This document shows positions 42,975 to 52,062 of a stretch of 64,000 bases of DNA, one piece after another. The position numbers and the translations under genes were made by a program. Position 1 is the stretch's first letter, and every line of letters begins with the position of its first letter. The stretch comes from Pseudoclavibacter sp. RFBB5 (GTDB lineage Bacteria > Actinomycetota > Actinomycetes > Actinomycetales > Microbacteriaceae), in the NCBI RefSeq assembly GCF_002931555.1, contig NZ_PSTZ01000006.1:1-64000 (forward strand), in the 5' to 3' direction. The notes below the pieces were generated by a model that saw only the letters and a program-made list of their open reading frames with translations, was not told the DNA's origin and ran no database searches.

Positions 42975-45107
42975 TCAGATGTGGTGGTGCGCGTGCTCCA
43001 CATCCACCGCGTACACCTGCACCGAGGGCCCCGCGAGGCCGGTGAGCTGTCCTGGTACGAGCACGCGGCTCGAGCTGAGCGCCTCATCTGGGTGCTCGTG
43101 CGTCGAATCCCAGAGCAGACGGTAGCCCGTGACCTGGTCGACGGCGGGTGCCCGCAGCGCCGCGTCGTCCTCGCTGCCGTGGATGACGAGGAGAAGCCGG
43201 TCGACGAGCATCCGCTCGCCGTCGACGAGCACCGCGTCACCCGTGAAGTCGGCGTCTGCCTCGGGGATGTAGGCGTCGAGCAGCACCTGCAGGGTGCGGC
43301 CGCCGGGCCCCTGCCAGGAGCCGTCGCCCATGGGGTTGCCGAGCGCGTCGAACCACCGTCGCCTCGTCCCGTGCTCGCTCAGCGCGTGCCCGTGGTTGAA
43401 GCTGCTCGGGCGCAGCACCTGGTGCTTCCCCCGCAGCTCGATGAGTCGTCTCGTGTGCGCGAGCTGAGCGAGCTGGATCTCGCTGAGGTCCCAGGAGAAC
43501 CAGGTGAGCGGCGAGTCCTGGTTGTAGGGATTGTTGTTCCCCTTCTGCGACCTCGCGACCTCGTCGCCGGCCGTGAGCATGGGGACACCCGCGCTCAAGA
43601 GGACCGTGCTCAGGAGGTTGCGCATCGAGCGGCGGCGCAGCGTCTCGATGCTGCTGCTGTCGCTCGGCCCCTCCACTCCGAAGTTCCACGAGCGGTTGTC
43701 GCCGGTGCCGTCGCGACCGAGTTCCGCGTTCTGCAGGTTGTGCTTGACGTTGTAGGAGACGAGATCACGCAGGGTGAAGCCGTCGTGCGCGGTGACGAAG
43801 TTCACCGAGGCCAGCGGCCCCCGCTCGTCGCTGAACATGTTGGACGAGCCGGCGAGCGACGTGCTGAAGGCGCCCGCACCCTCGGGATGGACGCCGGAGC
43901 TGCGCGCCTCGGCGATGTCGCGCACCCAGAATGAGCGGGCGTGGTCGCGGAAGCTGTCGTTCCACTCCGACCAGTCCTCCGGGAAGTTGCCCGTCTGCCA
44001 GCCGCCCATGCCGACGTCCCACGGCTCGGCGATGAGCTTGGTGTCCGAGAGGCGCTCGTCGCTGACGATGGCTTCGAGCAGCGGGTGGTGGCGTTCGAAG
44101 GCGTGGTGCGCGTTGCGTCCGAGCGTCGCCGCGAGGTCGAAGCGGAAGCCGTCGATGCGGAACTCCTCGACCCAGTAGCGGAGCGAGTCGATGATGAGCT
44201 CGCGCACGATGGCCTCGGACGTGTCTAGGGAGTTGCCGCATCCGGTCTGGTCGACGGGGTTGCCGTGCATGTCGTGGCGGTAGTAGGTGGCGTTGTCGAG
44301 GCCCCGGAACATGGACGTCTCGTCGCCGCGGCCGCCTTCGGACGTGTGGTTGTAGACGACGTCGAGGTAGACCTCGATGCCGGCGGCGTGCAAGTGCTTG
44401 ACCATGCCCTTGAACTCGCGGGCGATGGCGTGCGGGCCGGCGGCGCGGGCGCCTGGTGAGGCGTAGTCGGCGTGCGGGGCGAAGAAGCCGAGCGTGTTGT
44501 AGCCCCAGTAGTTCGCCATCCCCTGGCGTCGCAGGAACGACTCGGAGGCGAACGCGTGGACGGGCAGCAGCTCGACGGCCGTGATGCCGACGGACTGCAG
44601 GTAGGCGATCGTGTCCTCGTGCGCGAGGCCCGCGTAGCTGCCGCGGAGGTGCTCAGGCATGTGCGGGGCGAGCTGCGTGAACCCCTTGACGTGCGCCTCG
44701 TAGACGACGACGTCGCGCAGCGGCAGCAGGGGCGCGCGCACGGTTCCCCAGTCGAACGGCTCCGACTCGACGACCTGCGCCGTCCAGATGGGCACGGCCA
44801 CGGTGCCGACATTCGAGACCTGCCTGGCGTACGGCTCGACGAGCAGCCGGTGCTTGTCGAAGGCGCTGGTGCCGGTCGTCGGCCCGTCTGCGCGCACCGC
44901 GTAGCGCTGGCCGTTCACGAGCTCGGCGCATTCGGCCTGCCAGATGCCGCCCGGCATGCTGGCCATGTCGACAGTTCGTGTGACGGTGCCGTCGGCATCG
45001 ATGAGGCAGAGGGTCATCGCGGATGCGTGCGCCGAGAACACGCGGAGGCGCGCGATCCCCTGATGGTGGGTGACGCCGAGGTCGGAGCGGGTCTGTGAGT
45101 CGAGCAT
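42975..45107 (-). CDS. glgX: Glycogen debranching enzyme GlgX-type (isoamylase family)
   Basis: Hydrolyses alpha-1,6 branches. About 710 residues. CBM48-like N-domain (about 1-130); GH13_11 barrel with VVVYEAHVKGFTQLAPHMPE, YWGYNTLGFFAPHADYAS, YLDVVYNHTSEGG; catalytic Asp in DGFRFDLAATLGRNAH (about D323), Glu in LIAEPWDVG (about E360) and Asp in TAHDGFTLRDLV (about D440). TGCGNSLDTS is GlgX-typical. ATG 45107 begins MLDSQTRSDLG; longer in-frame sequence is unrelated. It leads the minus-strand glg cluster, 81 bp before glgE, and is divergent from the cysteine desulfurase gene (137-bp gap). Confidence 0.94.
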   Translation of the reverse strand: MLDSQTRSDLGVTHHQGIARLRVFSAHASAMTLCLIDADGTVTRTVDMASMPGGIWQAECAELVNGQRYAVRADGPTTGTSAFDKHRLLVEPYARQVSNVGTVAVPIWTAQVVESEPFDWGTVRAPLLPLRDVVVYEAHVKGFTQLAPHMPEHLRGSYAGLAHEDTIAYLQSVGITAVELLPVHAFASESFLRRQGMANYWGYNTLGFFAPHADYASPGARAAGPHAIAREFKGMVKHLHAAGIEVYLDVVYNHTSEGGRGDETSMFRGLDNATYYRHDMHGNPVDQTGCGNSLDTSEAIVRELIIDSLRYWVEEFRIDGFRFDLAATLGRNAHHAFERHHPLLEAIVSDERLSDTKLIAEPWDVGMGGWQTGNFPEDWSEWNDSFRDHARSFWVRDIAEARSSGVHPEGAGAFSTSLAGSSNMFSDERGPLASVNFVTAHDGFTLRDLVSYNVKHNLQNAELGRDGTGDNRSWNFGVEGPSDSSSIETLRRRSMRNLLSTVLLSAGVPMLTAGDEVARSQKGNNNPYNQDSPLTWFSWDLSEIQLAQLAHTRRLIELRGKHQVLRPSSFNHGHALSEHGTRRRWFDALGNPMGDGSWQGPGGRTLQVLLDAYIPEADADFTGDAVLVDGERMLVDRLLLVIHGSEDDAALRAPAVDQVTGYRLLWDSTHEHPDEALSSSRVLVPGQLTGLAGPSVQVYAVDVEHAHHHI

Positions 45108-45244
45108 GAGGCCTAAACTGTTCGAATTGAATGGTCGGCGCCGCATGGCGGCTGCACGGACCGTGTGCGTGCGCGCTCTGATGCGCACGGATCGCGCAAG
45201 TCTATGTCGAGAGTGCCCGTATCCAGGGCAGGGCGGGGAGTGTA

Positions 45245-46456
45245 ATGGCCGTTTACCTCGACCACGCCGCGACGACCCCGATGGTCCGCGAGGCGCGGGA
45301 AGCGCTCCTTGCCGGCTTGGACCTGACGGGGAATCCGTCGTCGATTCATGGCCACGGGCAGGCCGCGAAGCGGCTGCTCGAAGGGGCGCGGGAGCGCGTT
45401 GCCGCGGCGCTCGGCGCTGACCCGATCGAGGTGGTCCTGACGTCTGGTGGCACCGAGGCCATCAACCTCGGCGTCAAGGGCCTGTACTGGGCGAGGCGGC
45501 AGCAGGACGCGGCTCGTGTCCGAGTCCTGGCACCTCGAGGCGAGCACCACGCGACCGTCGACGCCGTCGAATGGCTCGCCGCCCATGAGGGGGCCGTCGT
45601 CGACTGGCTGCCGGTCGACGAGGCCGGCGTCGTCGACCTCGAGGTCGCCGAGCAGCGGATGCGGGAGCACGCGAACGAAGTGGCGCTCATCACGGTCATC
45701 CTCGCCAACAACGAGGTCGGCTCCGTGCAGCCGGTCCGCTCGCTCGCCGCGCTGGCCGCCGAGCACGGGATCCCAGTGCACGTCGACGCCGTCGCCGCCT
45801 TCGGGCACATCCCGGTCTCGCTGCGGGATCTCGACGTCGCCGCGCTCAGCGTCTCGGCGCACAAGATCGGCGGGCCGGTGGCCATGGGCGCGCTCGCGCT
45901 CGCGCGCGCCCACACCGTCGAGGCGCTCATCCACGGGGGCGGGCAGCAGCGGGGTGTGCGCTCTGGCACCCAGGACGTGCCAGCCGCGCTCGCGTTCGCA
46001 GCTGCGACGGATGCGGCGATGTCGCGAATGGACACGGAGGGCGCCCGCCTGGACGCCCTCGCGCGCCGACTGGCGGACGGCCTCGCGAGGATCCCAGGAG
46101 CCGAGCTGCGCGGCGCCCCGCTCGACGGCGTGCTCCACGATGCGGGCGACGAGGTGCGGGCACGGGTGCCTGGCAACGTGCACGTCACGTTCGACGGCTG
46201 CCAGGGTGACTCCCTCCTCTTCCTCCTCGACATGGCCGGGTTCTCCGTCTCCACCGGCTCTGCCTGTCAGGCGGGCATCGCCGAGCCATCCCATGTCCTG
46301 CTCGGCATGGGTCTGGACGAGCGAACGGCGCTGAGCGCACTGCGCTTCACCCTGGGCGCGTCGACCGGCGACGATGACATCGCCTCGCTCCTCGACGTCC
46401 TCCCAAGGATCGTGGAGCAGGCGCGCACGGCTGGGTTCTCCGACCGGACCGTGTAG
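45245..46456 (+). CDS. Cysteine desulfurase (IscS/NifS family)
   Basis: PLP enzyme that supplies persulfide sulfur for tRNA thiolation and Fe-S clusters. 403 residues. VYLDHAATTPM start, TSGGTEAINLGVKG, ANNEVGSVQPV, PLP-lysine in SAHKIGGPVAMG (about K207), and the persulfide Cys in TGSACQAGIAEPSHVL (about C341). Because mnmA lies 6.5 kb downstream on the same strand and these genes are usually adjacent, tRNA 2-thiouridine is its likely main job. ATG 45245 with GGGGAG upstream. A nested hairpin follows the stop. Confidence 0.93.
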   Translation: MAVYLDHAATTPMVREAREALLAGLDLTGNPSSIHGHGQAAKRLLEGARERVAAALGADPIEVVLTSGGTEAINLGVKGLYWARRQQDAARVRVLAPRGEHHATVDAVEWLAAHEGAVVDWLPVDEAGVVDLEVAEQRMREHANEVALITVILANNEVGSVQPVRSLAALAAEHGIPVHVDAVAAFGHIPVSLRDLDVAALSVSAHKIGGPVAMGALALARAHTVEALIHGGGQQRGVRSGTQDVPAALAFAAATDAAMSRMDTEGARLDALARRLADGLARIPGAELRGAPLDGVLHDAGDEVRARVPGNVHVTFDGCQGDSLLFLLDMAGFSVSTGSACQAGIAEPSHVLLGMGLDERTALSALRFTLGASTGDDDIASLLDVLPRIVEQARTAGFSDRTV

Positions 46457-46483
46457 CGTCCTGGCGCGGCGTGCGCCTGCAGC

Positions 46484-46521
46484 GCATCCGCCCCGACACG
46501 TGTCGAAGTGTCGGCGGATGC
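46484..46521 (+). terminator. Nested palindrome after the desulfurase gene, next to the ABC exporter promoter
   Basis: Stem GCATCCG..CCGACAC pairs with GTGTCGG.CGGATGC (14 bp with a 2-nt bulge, 8-nt loop). Inside it is the 12-bp palindrome CGACACGTGTCG (46494-46505). The structure ends 4 bp before the -10 of the ABC exporter gene, so it may be both terminator and operator. Confidence 0.65.
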
Positions 46522-46524
46522 GCC

Positions 46525-46530
46525 TACGCT
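46525..46530 (+). promoter_or_regulatory. -10 element of the ABC exporter gene
   Basis: TACGCT six bases before ATG 46537, fitting a leaderless transcript. Confidence 0.45.
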
Positions 46531-46536
46531 GACGCC

Positions 46537-48414
46537 ATGACGATGCGAGGTGCAGGAGGCGGACCGCCCGCCGGGGGCCGTGTTCGGGACGAGTCCGTGA
46601 TCCGTGCCGCGAACGAGCAGGCCCCGCAGATCGACGACCTCTGGCAGCGCGTGCTTCGCCTGTTCGCGCCCTACCGAGGGAAGATCGCGATCGCGCTCGT
46701 GCTGGTGCTCATCACCGCGGCCATCTCCGTGCTGCCCCCGCTGCTGACCGAGCAGGCGTTCGACGTCGGCCTCTTCCCGCCGGGCGGCACCGGGCCGAAC
46801 ATCGGCGAGCTGTGGAAGATCGTCGGTCTCATGGCGGTGCTCTGGGTCGCCTCGAGCGCGCTCGGGGTCGTGCAGACCTACTTCACCGCCAGTGTCGGCA
46901 ATTCCGTCATGGGCGACCTGCGAGTGCGCCTCTTCGATCACCTGCAGCGCATGGAGCTCGCGTTCTTCACGCGCACGAAGACCGGGGTCATCCAGTCCCG
47001 CCTCCAGAACGACGTCGGCGGAGTGGCGTCGACGCTGCAGTCGATGATCACGAGTGTCGTCGGCAACATCGTGACCGTCCTCGCGGCGGTCGTCGCCATG
47101 GCGCTGCTCTCCTGGCAGCTGACCATCATCGCGTTCGTCCTCATGCCAGCCCTCGTCTGGGCGCAGCGAAGGGTCGGCCAGGTGCGCGCCCGCATCGCGA
47201 CGAAGACGCAGGAGTCCCTCTCCGAGATGACCGCGATCACGCAGGAATCGCTGAGCGTCTCCGGCATCCTGCTCGCGAAGTCGTTCGGACGCGAGGAGGC
47301 GGAAGGACAGCGGTACCGCGCGGAGAACGTCCGGCAGATCGGGCTGCAGGTGAAGCAGACGATGAGCGGGCAGACGTTCTTCGCCTTCGTGTCCATCGTG
47401 TTCTCCCTCGTGCCCGCGGCTGTCTACATCGTCGGCGCGTATCTCATCACCGGCGGCGTCGATCTCACGGCGGGCGCGATCGTGGCGTTCACGACGGTGC
47501 AGACCAGGCTCACGATGCCGCTCATCGGGCTCATGCGCATCGGCCTCGAGGTGCAGACGTCGAAGGCCCTGTTCGCGCGCATCTTCGAGTATCTCGACAT
47601 GAGGCCTGCCATCACGCCGTCGCCGTCGCCCGTCGCGCTCGACGAGTCGAAGCTCGGCGAGGTCGAGTTCGAGCACGTCTCGTTCCGGTACCCGGACGCG
47701 GAGGTCGACTCGGCCCCTACGCTCGACGACGTGTCCTTCACGGTTCGCCAGGGGGAGTTCGTCGCGTTCGTCGGGCCGAGCGGCGCAGGGAAGACGACCA
47801 TCGGCTACCTCGTGCCCCGGCTCTACGAGGTCTCGTCCGGCGCCGTGCGCTTCGCGGGCACCGACGTGCGCGACCTCGACCACGACGCGCTCATCGCGAA
47901 CACGGGCATCGTGAGCCAGGAGAGCTACCTGTTCCACGCATCCATCGCCGAGAACCTGCGCTTCGCGAAGCCGGACGCCACCCAGGCCGAGATCGAGGAA
48001 GCCTGCAGGCAGGCCAACATCCACGAGACGATCTCAAAGTTCCCCGACGGCTACGAGACCCTCGTGGGGGAACGAGGCTACCGACTCTCCGGTGGTGAGA
48101 AGCAGCGCGTGGCCATCGCCAGGGTCCTGCTCAAGGACCCTGCGGTGCTGGTCCTCGACGAGGCGACGAGCGCGCTCGACACACGGTCTGAGCGGTTCGT
48201 GCAGCGTGCCCTGGACGAGGCCTCACGGGGCCGCACGGTCCTGGCCATCGCGCACCGCCTCTCGACGGTCAAGGACGCCGACCTCATCTGCGTCATCGAC
48301 GAAGGCCGCATCATCGAGCGCGGGAACCACGCCGAGCTCATGGCGAGGGGAGGCCTCTACGCGGCGCTCCACGAGGAACAGCGAACCGATGTCCAGCCTG
48401 AGCTCGAGACCTGA
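46537..48414 (+). CDS. ABC exporter, fused permease and ATPase
   Basis: 625 residues. Six TM helices in the type IV exporter domain (about 45-345: IAIALVLVLITAAISVLPPLL onward) then an ATPase domain: Walker A FVGPSGAGKTTIGYL (about 415), Q-loop GIVSQESYLFHAS, signature YRLSGGEKQRVAIAR, Walker B VLVLDEATSALD and H-loop IAHRLS. A half-transporter that should dimerise. MsbA/LmrA-like multidrug or lipid export is likely; substrate unknown. ATG 46537 is chosen; the GGPPAGG-rich N-terminus is cytoplasmic. Ends 25 bp from the convergent MFS gene. Confidence 0.92.
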   Translation: MTMRGAGGGPPAGGRVRDESVIRAANEQAPQIDDLWQRVLRLFAPYRGKIAIALVLVLITAAISVLPPLLTEQAFDVGLFPPGGTGPNIGELWKIVGLMAVLWVASSALGVVQTYFTASVGNSVMGDLRVRLFDHLQRMELAFFTRTKTGVIQSRLQNDVGGVASTLQSMITSVVGNIVTVLAAVVAMALLSWQLTIIAFVLMPALVWAQRRVGQVRARIATKTQESLSEMTAITQESLSVSGILLAKSFGREEAEGQRYRAENVRQIGLQVKQTMSGQTFFAFVSIVFSLVPAAVYIVGAYLITGGVDLTAGAIVAFTTVQTRLTMPLIGLMRIGLEVQTSKALFARIFEYLDMRPAITPSPSPVALDESKLGEVEFEHVSFRYPDAEVDSAPTLDDVSFTVRQGEFVAFVGPSGAGKTTIGYLVPRLYEVSSGAVRFAGTDVRDLDHDALIANTGIVSQESYLFHASIAENLRFAKPDATQAEIEEACRQANIHETISKFPDGYETLVGERGYRLSGGEKQRVAIARVLLKDPAVLVLDEATSALDTRSERFVQRALDEASRGRTVLAIAHRLSTVKDADLICVIDEGRIIERGNHAELMARGGLYAALHEEQRTDVQPELET

Positions 48415-48439
48415 GTCGCGCTGACGCGGAGGCGCTCGT

Positions 48440-49708
48440 CTAGCGAGCCAGCTGGATCTCGTCCTCGATCTTCCATGTGCCGGCGAGCGCCGGGGCGAGC
48501 GGGATGACGCCGAGCGTGAGCACGGCCAGGAGCCCCAGCGAGATCGACCAGTTGCCGGTTGCCGTCGCGAGCACTCCGACCGTGAGCGGGGCGAGCGCCG
48601 CGAGGGCGTACCCGACGAGCTGGACGAACCCGCTGAGGATCGCCGAGCCCCGCTGGCCAGCCGCACGGAGGCCGATGAGCGTGAGGCAGATCGGGAAGAT
48701 GAGCTGCCCGAACCCGATGAGCACGACCCAGAGGACGGGGGCCGCGGTCGGGGCGAAGATGAGGCCGGAGTAGCCGAACGCGAAGCCGGCAGCCGCGGTG
48801 ATGAGCGGCCACGTCGTCCCGAGGTGCTTGATGACGAGCGGCGTGGCGAGGGAGAGCGGGATGCCCATGGCGGCGAACAGCGAGAGGTAGCCGGCCGCCG
48901 CGACAGTGTCGGCGCCTGCCCGCTCCTGCAGGATCGTGGGCAGCCACCCGAAGCAGCAGTAGGCGTTCATCGATGAGATGGCGAAGGTCGTCGCGAGCGC
49001 CCAGGCCCGCTTCGAGCGCCAGATGGACCTGGCTGGCTTGGCGCGCGTGCCGTCGGGCAGCGTCACGGCCCCGGTCGTCGGGGCGACGTGGCCGCGGGCC
49101 GCACGAACCTGTGCGCGCACGAGGAGCACGACCCACGGCACGGCGGCGGAAGCCGCGACGATCGCCCACATGGACAGCGAGGTCCGCCATCCGCTGGCCA
49201 GGGCGACGGGGGCCGCGACGAGGGGCGGCAGCATCGTGCCGAGCGCCACGACGATCGCGTAGGTCGAGGTCATGACTGGGATGCGGGACCGGAAGTAGGT
49301 GACGACCACCGGTGGCAGGAGGATGTTGCCGATCCCCATGCCGAGCAGGGCGATGCCGCTGCCGCCGAGCAGCGTCGGCAGGTTCGGAGCGGCTCCGCGG
49401 AGGAGGTGCCCGGCGATGATCGCGGCGAGCGCGATGACGATGAGCAGCTCGAGGCGGACCCGTCTCAGGAGCCACGGAGTGATGAGGCCCGCGATCGCGA
49501 AGGCGACCGGGGGCAGCATCGTCAGCACGCCGGTGGTCGCCCCCTCGAGTGGGAGGTCCACGGAGATGAGGTCGAAGATCGACGACGCGTTGGTGACGGC
49601 GGTTCGCAGGTTCAGAGCGAGCAGCACGAGTGCGAGGACGGCGATGGCGGTCCAGAACCATGGTGACCGGGCGGCGCCCGCTGGCGTCTGGGAGGGGAGA
49701 GTCGACAC
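48440..49708 (-). CDS. MFS transporter, CynX/NimT type
   Basis: About 422 residues and twelve TM helices. N-terminal helix WTAIAVLALVLLALNLRTAV with the LNLRTAVTNASSIF motif typical of the CynX/NimT (cyanate, 2-nitroimidazole) group; MLPPVAFAIAGLITPWLLRR; second half starts near AWALATTFAISSMNAYCCFGWLPTIL. A central cytoplasmic loop is rich in Arg/Lys. GTG 49708 is chosen because TACAGT lies eight bases upstream; TTG 49717 is an alternative. Divergent from the tetR-like gene, which may control it as well. Confidence 0.88.
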   Translation of the reverse strand: MSTLPSQTPAGAARSPWFWTAIAVLALVLLALNLRTAVTNASSIFDLISVDLPLEGATTGVLTMLPPVAFAIAGLITPWLLRRVRLELLIVIALAAIIAGHLLRGAAPNLPTLLGGSGIALLGMGIGNILLPPVVVTYFRSRIPVMTSTYAIVVALGTMLPPLVAAPVALASGWRTSLSMWAIVAASAAVPWVVLLVRAQVRAARGHVAPTTGAVTLPDGTRAKPARSIWRSKRAWALATTFAISSMNAYCCFGWLPTILQERAGADTVAAAGYLSLFAAMGIPLSLATPLVIKHLGTTWPLITAAAGFAFGYSGLIFAPTAAPVLWVVLIGFGQLIFPICLTLIGLRAAGQRGSAILSGFVQLVGYALAALAPLTVGVLATATGNWSISLGLLAVLTLGVIPLAPALAGTWKIEDEIQLAR

Positions 49709-49716
49709 GAGGTGCA

Positions 49717-49722
49717 ACTGTA
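49717..49722 (-). promoter_or_regulatory. -10 element, near-leaderless CynX-type MFS gene
   Basis: Minus-strand TACAGT, eight bases before GTG 49708. It overlaps GTGCAA (49712-49717), an inverted copy of the TTGCAC repeats on the TetR side. Confidence 0.4.
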
Positions 49723-49743
49723 CTCAGCAGGCCCCCAGGAATC

Positions 49744-49776
49744 TTGCACTTGTGAAAGTTTGCACTCATGCATATT
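49744..49776. promoter_or_regulatory. Divergent operator region for the TetR regulator
   Basis: TTGCACT occurs at 49744-49750 and 49760-49766 (16-bp period), and CATATT (49771-49776) is a -10-like hexamer 8 nt before the tetR GTG. The low GC and repeats suggest an operator. Confidence 0.5.
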
Positions 49777-49784
49777 GTTGAGGG

Positions 49785-50399
49785 GTGTCGAACCCAGCTC
49801 TCTCCCTCCGCGAACGCAACCGCATCGACTGCTGGCATGCCATCCACGACGCCGCCGCCGACCTGACGATCGAGCGCGGCCTCGACGAGACGACGATCGA
49901 CGCAATCAGCGAGCGCGCAGGCGTCTCGCGCAGGACCTTCTTCAACTACTTCCCGAGCAAAGAGGACGCGGTGCTCGGCATGCAGGCGCCCACACTCCCA
50001 GAAGGCGCACTCGACGACTTCCGGGAAGGCGAGAGCGATTCCTTCGGCCGCACCATGCGACTCATGCTCGCCGTCCTCGACTCCGCGATTCCCGACCACG
50101 ACGACTTCCCCCGCCGACGCACGCTCGCCGACCAGCACCCCGTGCTCGAGGAGCGGCTCAGGCGCCACATCAGCGCGGCAGAGGACATCGTCCTCTCGAT
50201 CCTGACCGAGCAGGGCGGCGACAGTTCCACGGAGTCGCTCCCGGACGGCATCGAGTCCGCGAAGGCACTCCTCTCGCTCGCCGCGACCATCCTGCGCTTC
50301 ACGAGCAGGAACGACCCCCAAGGCGTCCTGGCCGACCGGGAAGCCGCCATCAACCACTCCATCGACATCTTCCGGAAAGCGATCTCAGAAGCCCTATGA
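49785..50399 (+). CDS. TetR-family transcriptional regulator
   Basis: 204 residues. Canonical N-terminal HTH: RIDCWHAIHDAAADLTIERG then TTIDAISERAGVSRRTFFNYFPSKEDAVLG (helix-turn-helix about 38-67). The variable C-domain (about 70-204) is the ligand sensor. It overlaps the following DHA2 MFS gene by 4 nt (ATGA), so the regulator and pump are co-expressed; self-repression relieved by the pump substrate is the usual scheme. GTG 49785 is preceded by GAGG. Confidence 0.92.
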   Translation: MSNPALSLRERNRIDCWHAIHDAAADLTIERGLDETTIDAISERAGVSRRTFFNYFPSKEDAVLGMQAPTLPEGALDDFREGESDSFGRTMRLMLAVLDSAIPDHDDFPRRRTLADQHPVLEERLRRHISAAEDIVLSILTEQGGDSSTESLPDGIESAKALLSLAATILRFTSRNDPQGVLADREAAINHSIDIFRKAISEAL

Positions 50400-52030
50400 C
50401 GACTCCCCCCAGCATCGATTCGCAGGTTCGCGTCGACGCCGCCCCCGGCGCAGAAGCCCGAACCAGCGCCGAGGCGCGGCCTGCCACGACGGGGGCGGGC
50501 GCAGCCGGTGCGCACCGACGCAGCATCGTGCCGCTCTTCCTGGGGCTCATGGTCACGATGCTCATGGCGTCGCTCAACAACACGGTGCTCTCGAGCGCCA
50601 TGCCGACCATCGTCGGCGAGCTGCACGGTGTCGAGCACATGAGCTGGGTCGTGACCTCCTTCATCCTGGCCTCGACGGTCATGATGCCGGTCTACGGGAA
50701 CCTCTCCGACCTCTTCGGCCGCAAGCCGCTGCTGCTCATCGCGATCGGCCTCTTCATCGCGGGTTCCGTGCTGGGCGGCCTGGCCCCCTCCATCGAGCTG
50801 CTCATCGGCGCGCGCATCGTGCAGGGACTCGGTGGCGGCGGCCTCATGATCCTCTCTCAGGCGGCCATCGCGGACGTCGTCCCGGCTCGTGAACGCGGCA
50901 AGTACATGGGCGTCATGGGCGCGGTCTTCGCATTCTCGTCCGTCGCCGGCCCGCTGCTCGGCGGCTGGTTCACCGAGGGCCCTGGATGGCGCTGGGTGTT
51001 CTGGATCAACCTGCCCCTCGGCGCGCTCGCGCTCCTCGCGACCATCTTCCTGCTCAGGCTGCCGAAGCGCCCCGCCCAGGAGCGCACGCGCATCGACGTC
51101 GGCGGCATGGCGCTCATCTCACTCGCGACGACCGCGCTTGTCCTCGTCGGCACGTGGGGCGGGTCGCAGTACGAGTGGACCTCGCCGACGATCCTGCTGC
51201 TCGCCGCGCTCGCGGTGGTCTCCGCTGTCGGCTTCGTCTTCGTCGAGCGCAGCGCCGCGAACCCGATCATGCCGCTCGGCATGTTCAAGGACCGCAACTT
51301 CATCCTGACCACGATCGCCAGCCTCGCAACCGGCGTCATCATGTTCGGCACGCTCGGCTACATGCCCACGTACCTGCAGATGGTGACGGGTTCCGGTCCG
51401 ACCGTGTCCGGTCTGCTCATGACCCCCATGATGGGCGCGTTGCTCATCACCTCCATCCTGAGCGGGCAGTACGTGTCGCGCACAGGTCGGTACAAGTGGG
51501 TGCCGATCGCGGGCGCCGCCGTGCTCGGCGTGGGCCTCGTCGTGCTGTCGTTCGTCACCGTCGACAGCCCCGTGTGGATGATCTGTGTCGCTCTCGGCAT
51601 CATGGGCGTCGGTCTGGGCGGCAGCATGCAGCTGCTCACCCTCATCGTGCAGAACTCGTTCCCGGCGAGGATCGTGGGAACAGCGACCGCCGCCAACAAC
51701 TACTTCCGGCAGGTCGGTGCGACCCTGGGCTCCGCGGTCGTCGGCTCCGTCTTCGCCGCTCGCCTGACGCAGATGGTGGCGGACCGGCTGCCAGCCGGTG
51801 CCGCGCCCGAAGACGGCGCGAGCTCGTTCACGCCCGCTGCGATCGCGCAGCTGCCCGACCAGCTGCGCGCCATCATCGTCGGCTCGTACAACGAGGCGCT
51901 CATCCCGATCTTCCTCGCGCTCGTGCCGCTGACGGTCATCTCCATCGTCGCCCTGTCGTTCCTCAAGGAGAAGCCACTGGCGACTGGCAAGGAGCCGGCG
52001 GCGACCACCTCGGCGACACACGTCGGCTGA
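50396..52030 (+). CDS. MFS multidrug exporter, DHA2 (EmrB/QacA) family
   Basis: 544 residues with about 14 TM helices. An Ala/Thr/Arg cytoplasmic N-terminus (about 1-42), then LFLGLMVTMLMASLNNTVLSSAMPTI (motif D1-like with LNNTVLSSAMPTI, typical of DHA2), GNLSDLFGRKPLLL (motif A), ARIVQGLGGGGLMIL, and GPLLGGWFTEGPGWRWVFWINLP (motif C/D2). ATG 50396 overlaps the tetR stop. Drug or toxic-compound/proton antiport is expected; substrate unassigned. Stop is 32 bp from the convergent HTH-protein gene. Confidence 0.92.
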   Translation: MTTPPSIDSQVRVDAAPGAEARTSAEARPATTGAGAAGAHRRSIVPLFLGLMVTMLMASLNNTVLSSAMPTIVGELHGVEHMSWVVTSFILASTVMMPVYGNLSDLFGRKPLLLIAIGLFIAGSVLGGLAPSIELLIGARIVQGLGGGGLMILSQAAIADVVPARERGKYMGVMGAVFAFSSVAGPLLGGWFTEGPGWRWVFWINLPLGALALLATIFLLRLPKRPAQERTRIDVGGMALISLATTALVLVGTWGGSQYEWTSPTILLLAALAVVSAVGFVFVERSAANPIMPLGMFKDRNFILTTIASLATGVIMFGTLGYMPTYLQMVTGSGPTVSGLLMTPMMGALLITSILSGQYVSRTGRYKWVPIAGAAVLGVGLVVLSFVTVDSPVWMICVALGIMGVGLGGSMQLLTLIVQNSFPARIVGTATAANNYFRQVGATLGSAVVGSVFAARLTQMVADRLPAGAAPEDGASSFTPAAIAQLPDQLRAIIVGSYNEALIPIFLALVPLTVISIVALSFLKEKPLATGKEPAATTSATHVG

Positions 52031-52062
52031 ATCGGCTCCGGGCCCGGGCTCTCGGTGCCTCG

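Noticed and set aside
52038-52047. CCGGGCCCGG between the DHA2 pump and HTH genes as a terminator
   Set aside because: A loop-free palindrome of only 10 bp with no U-tract on either side.
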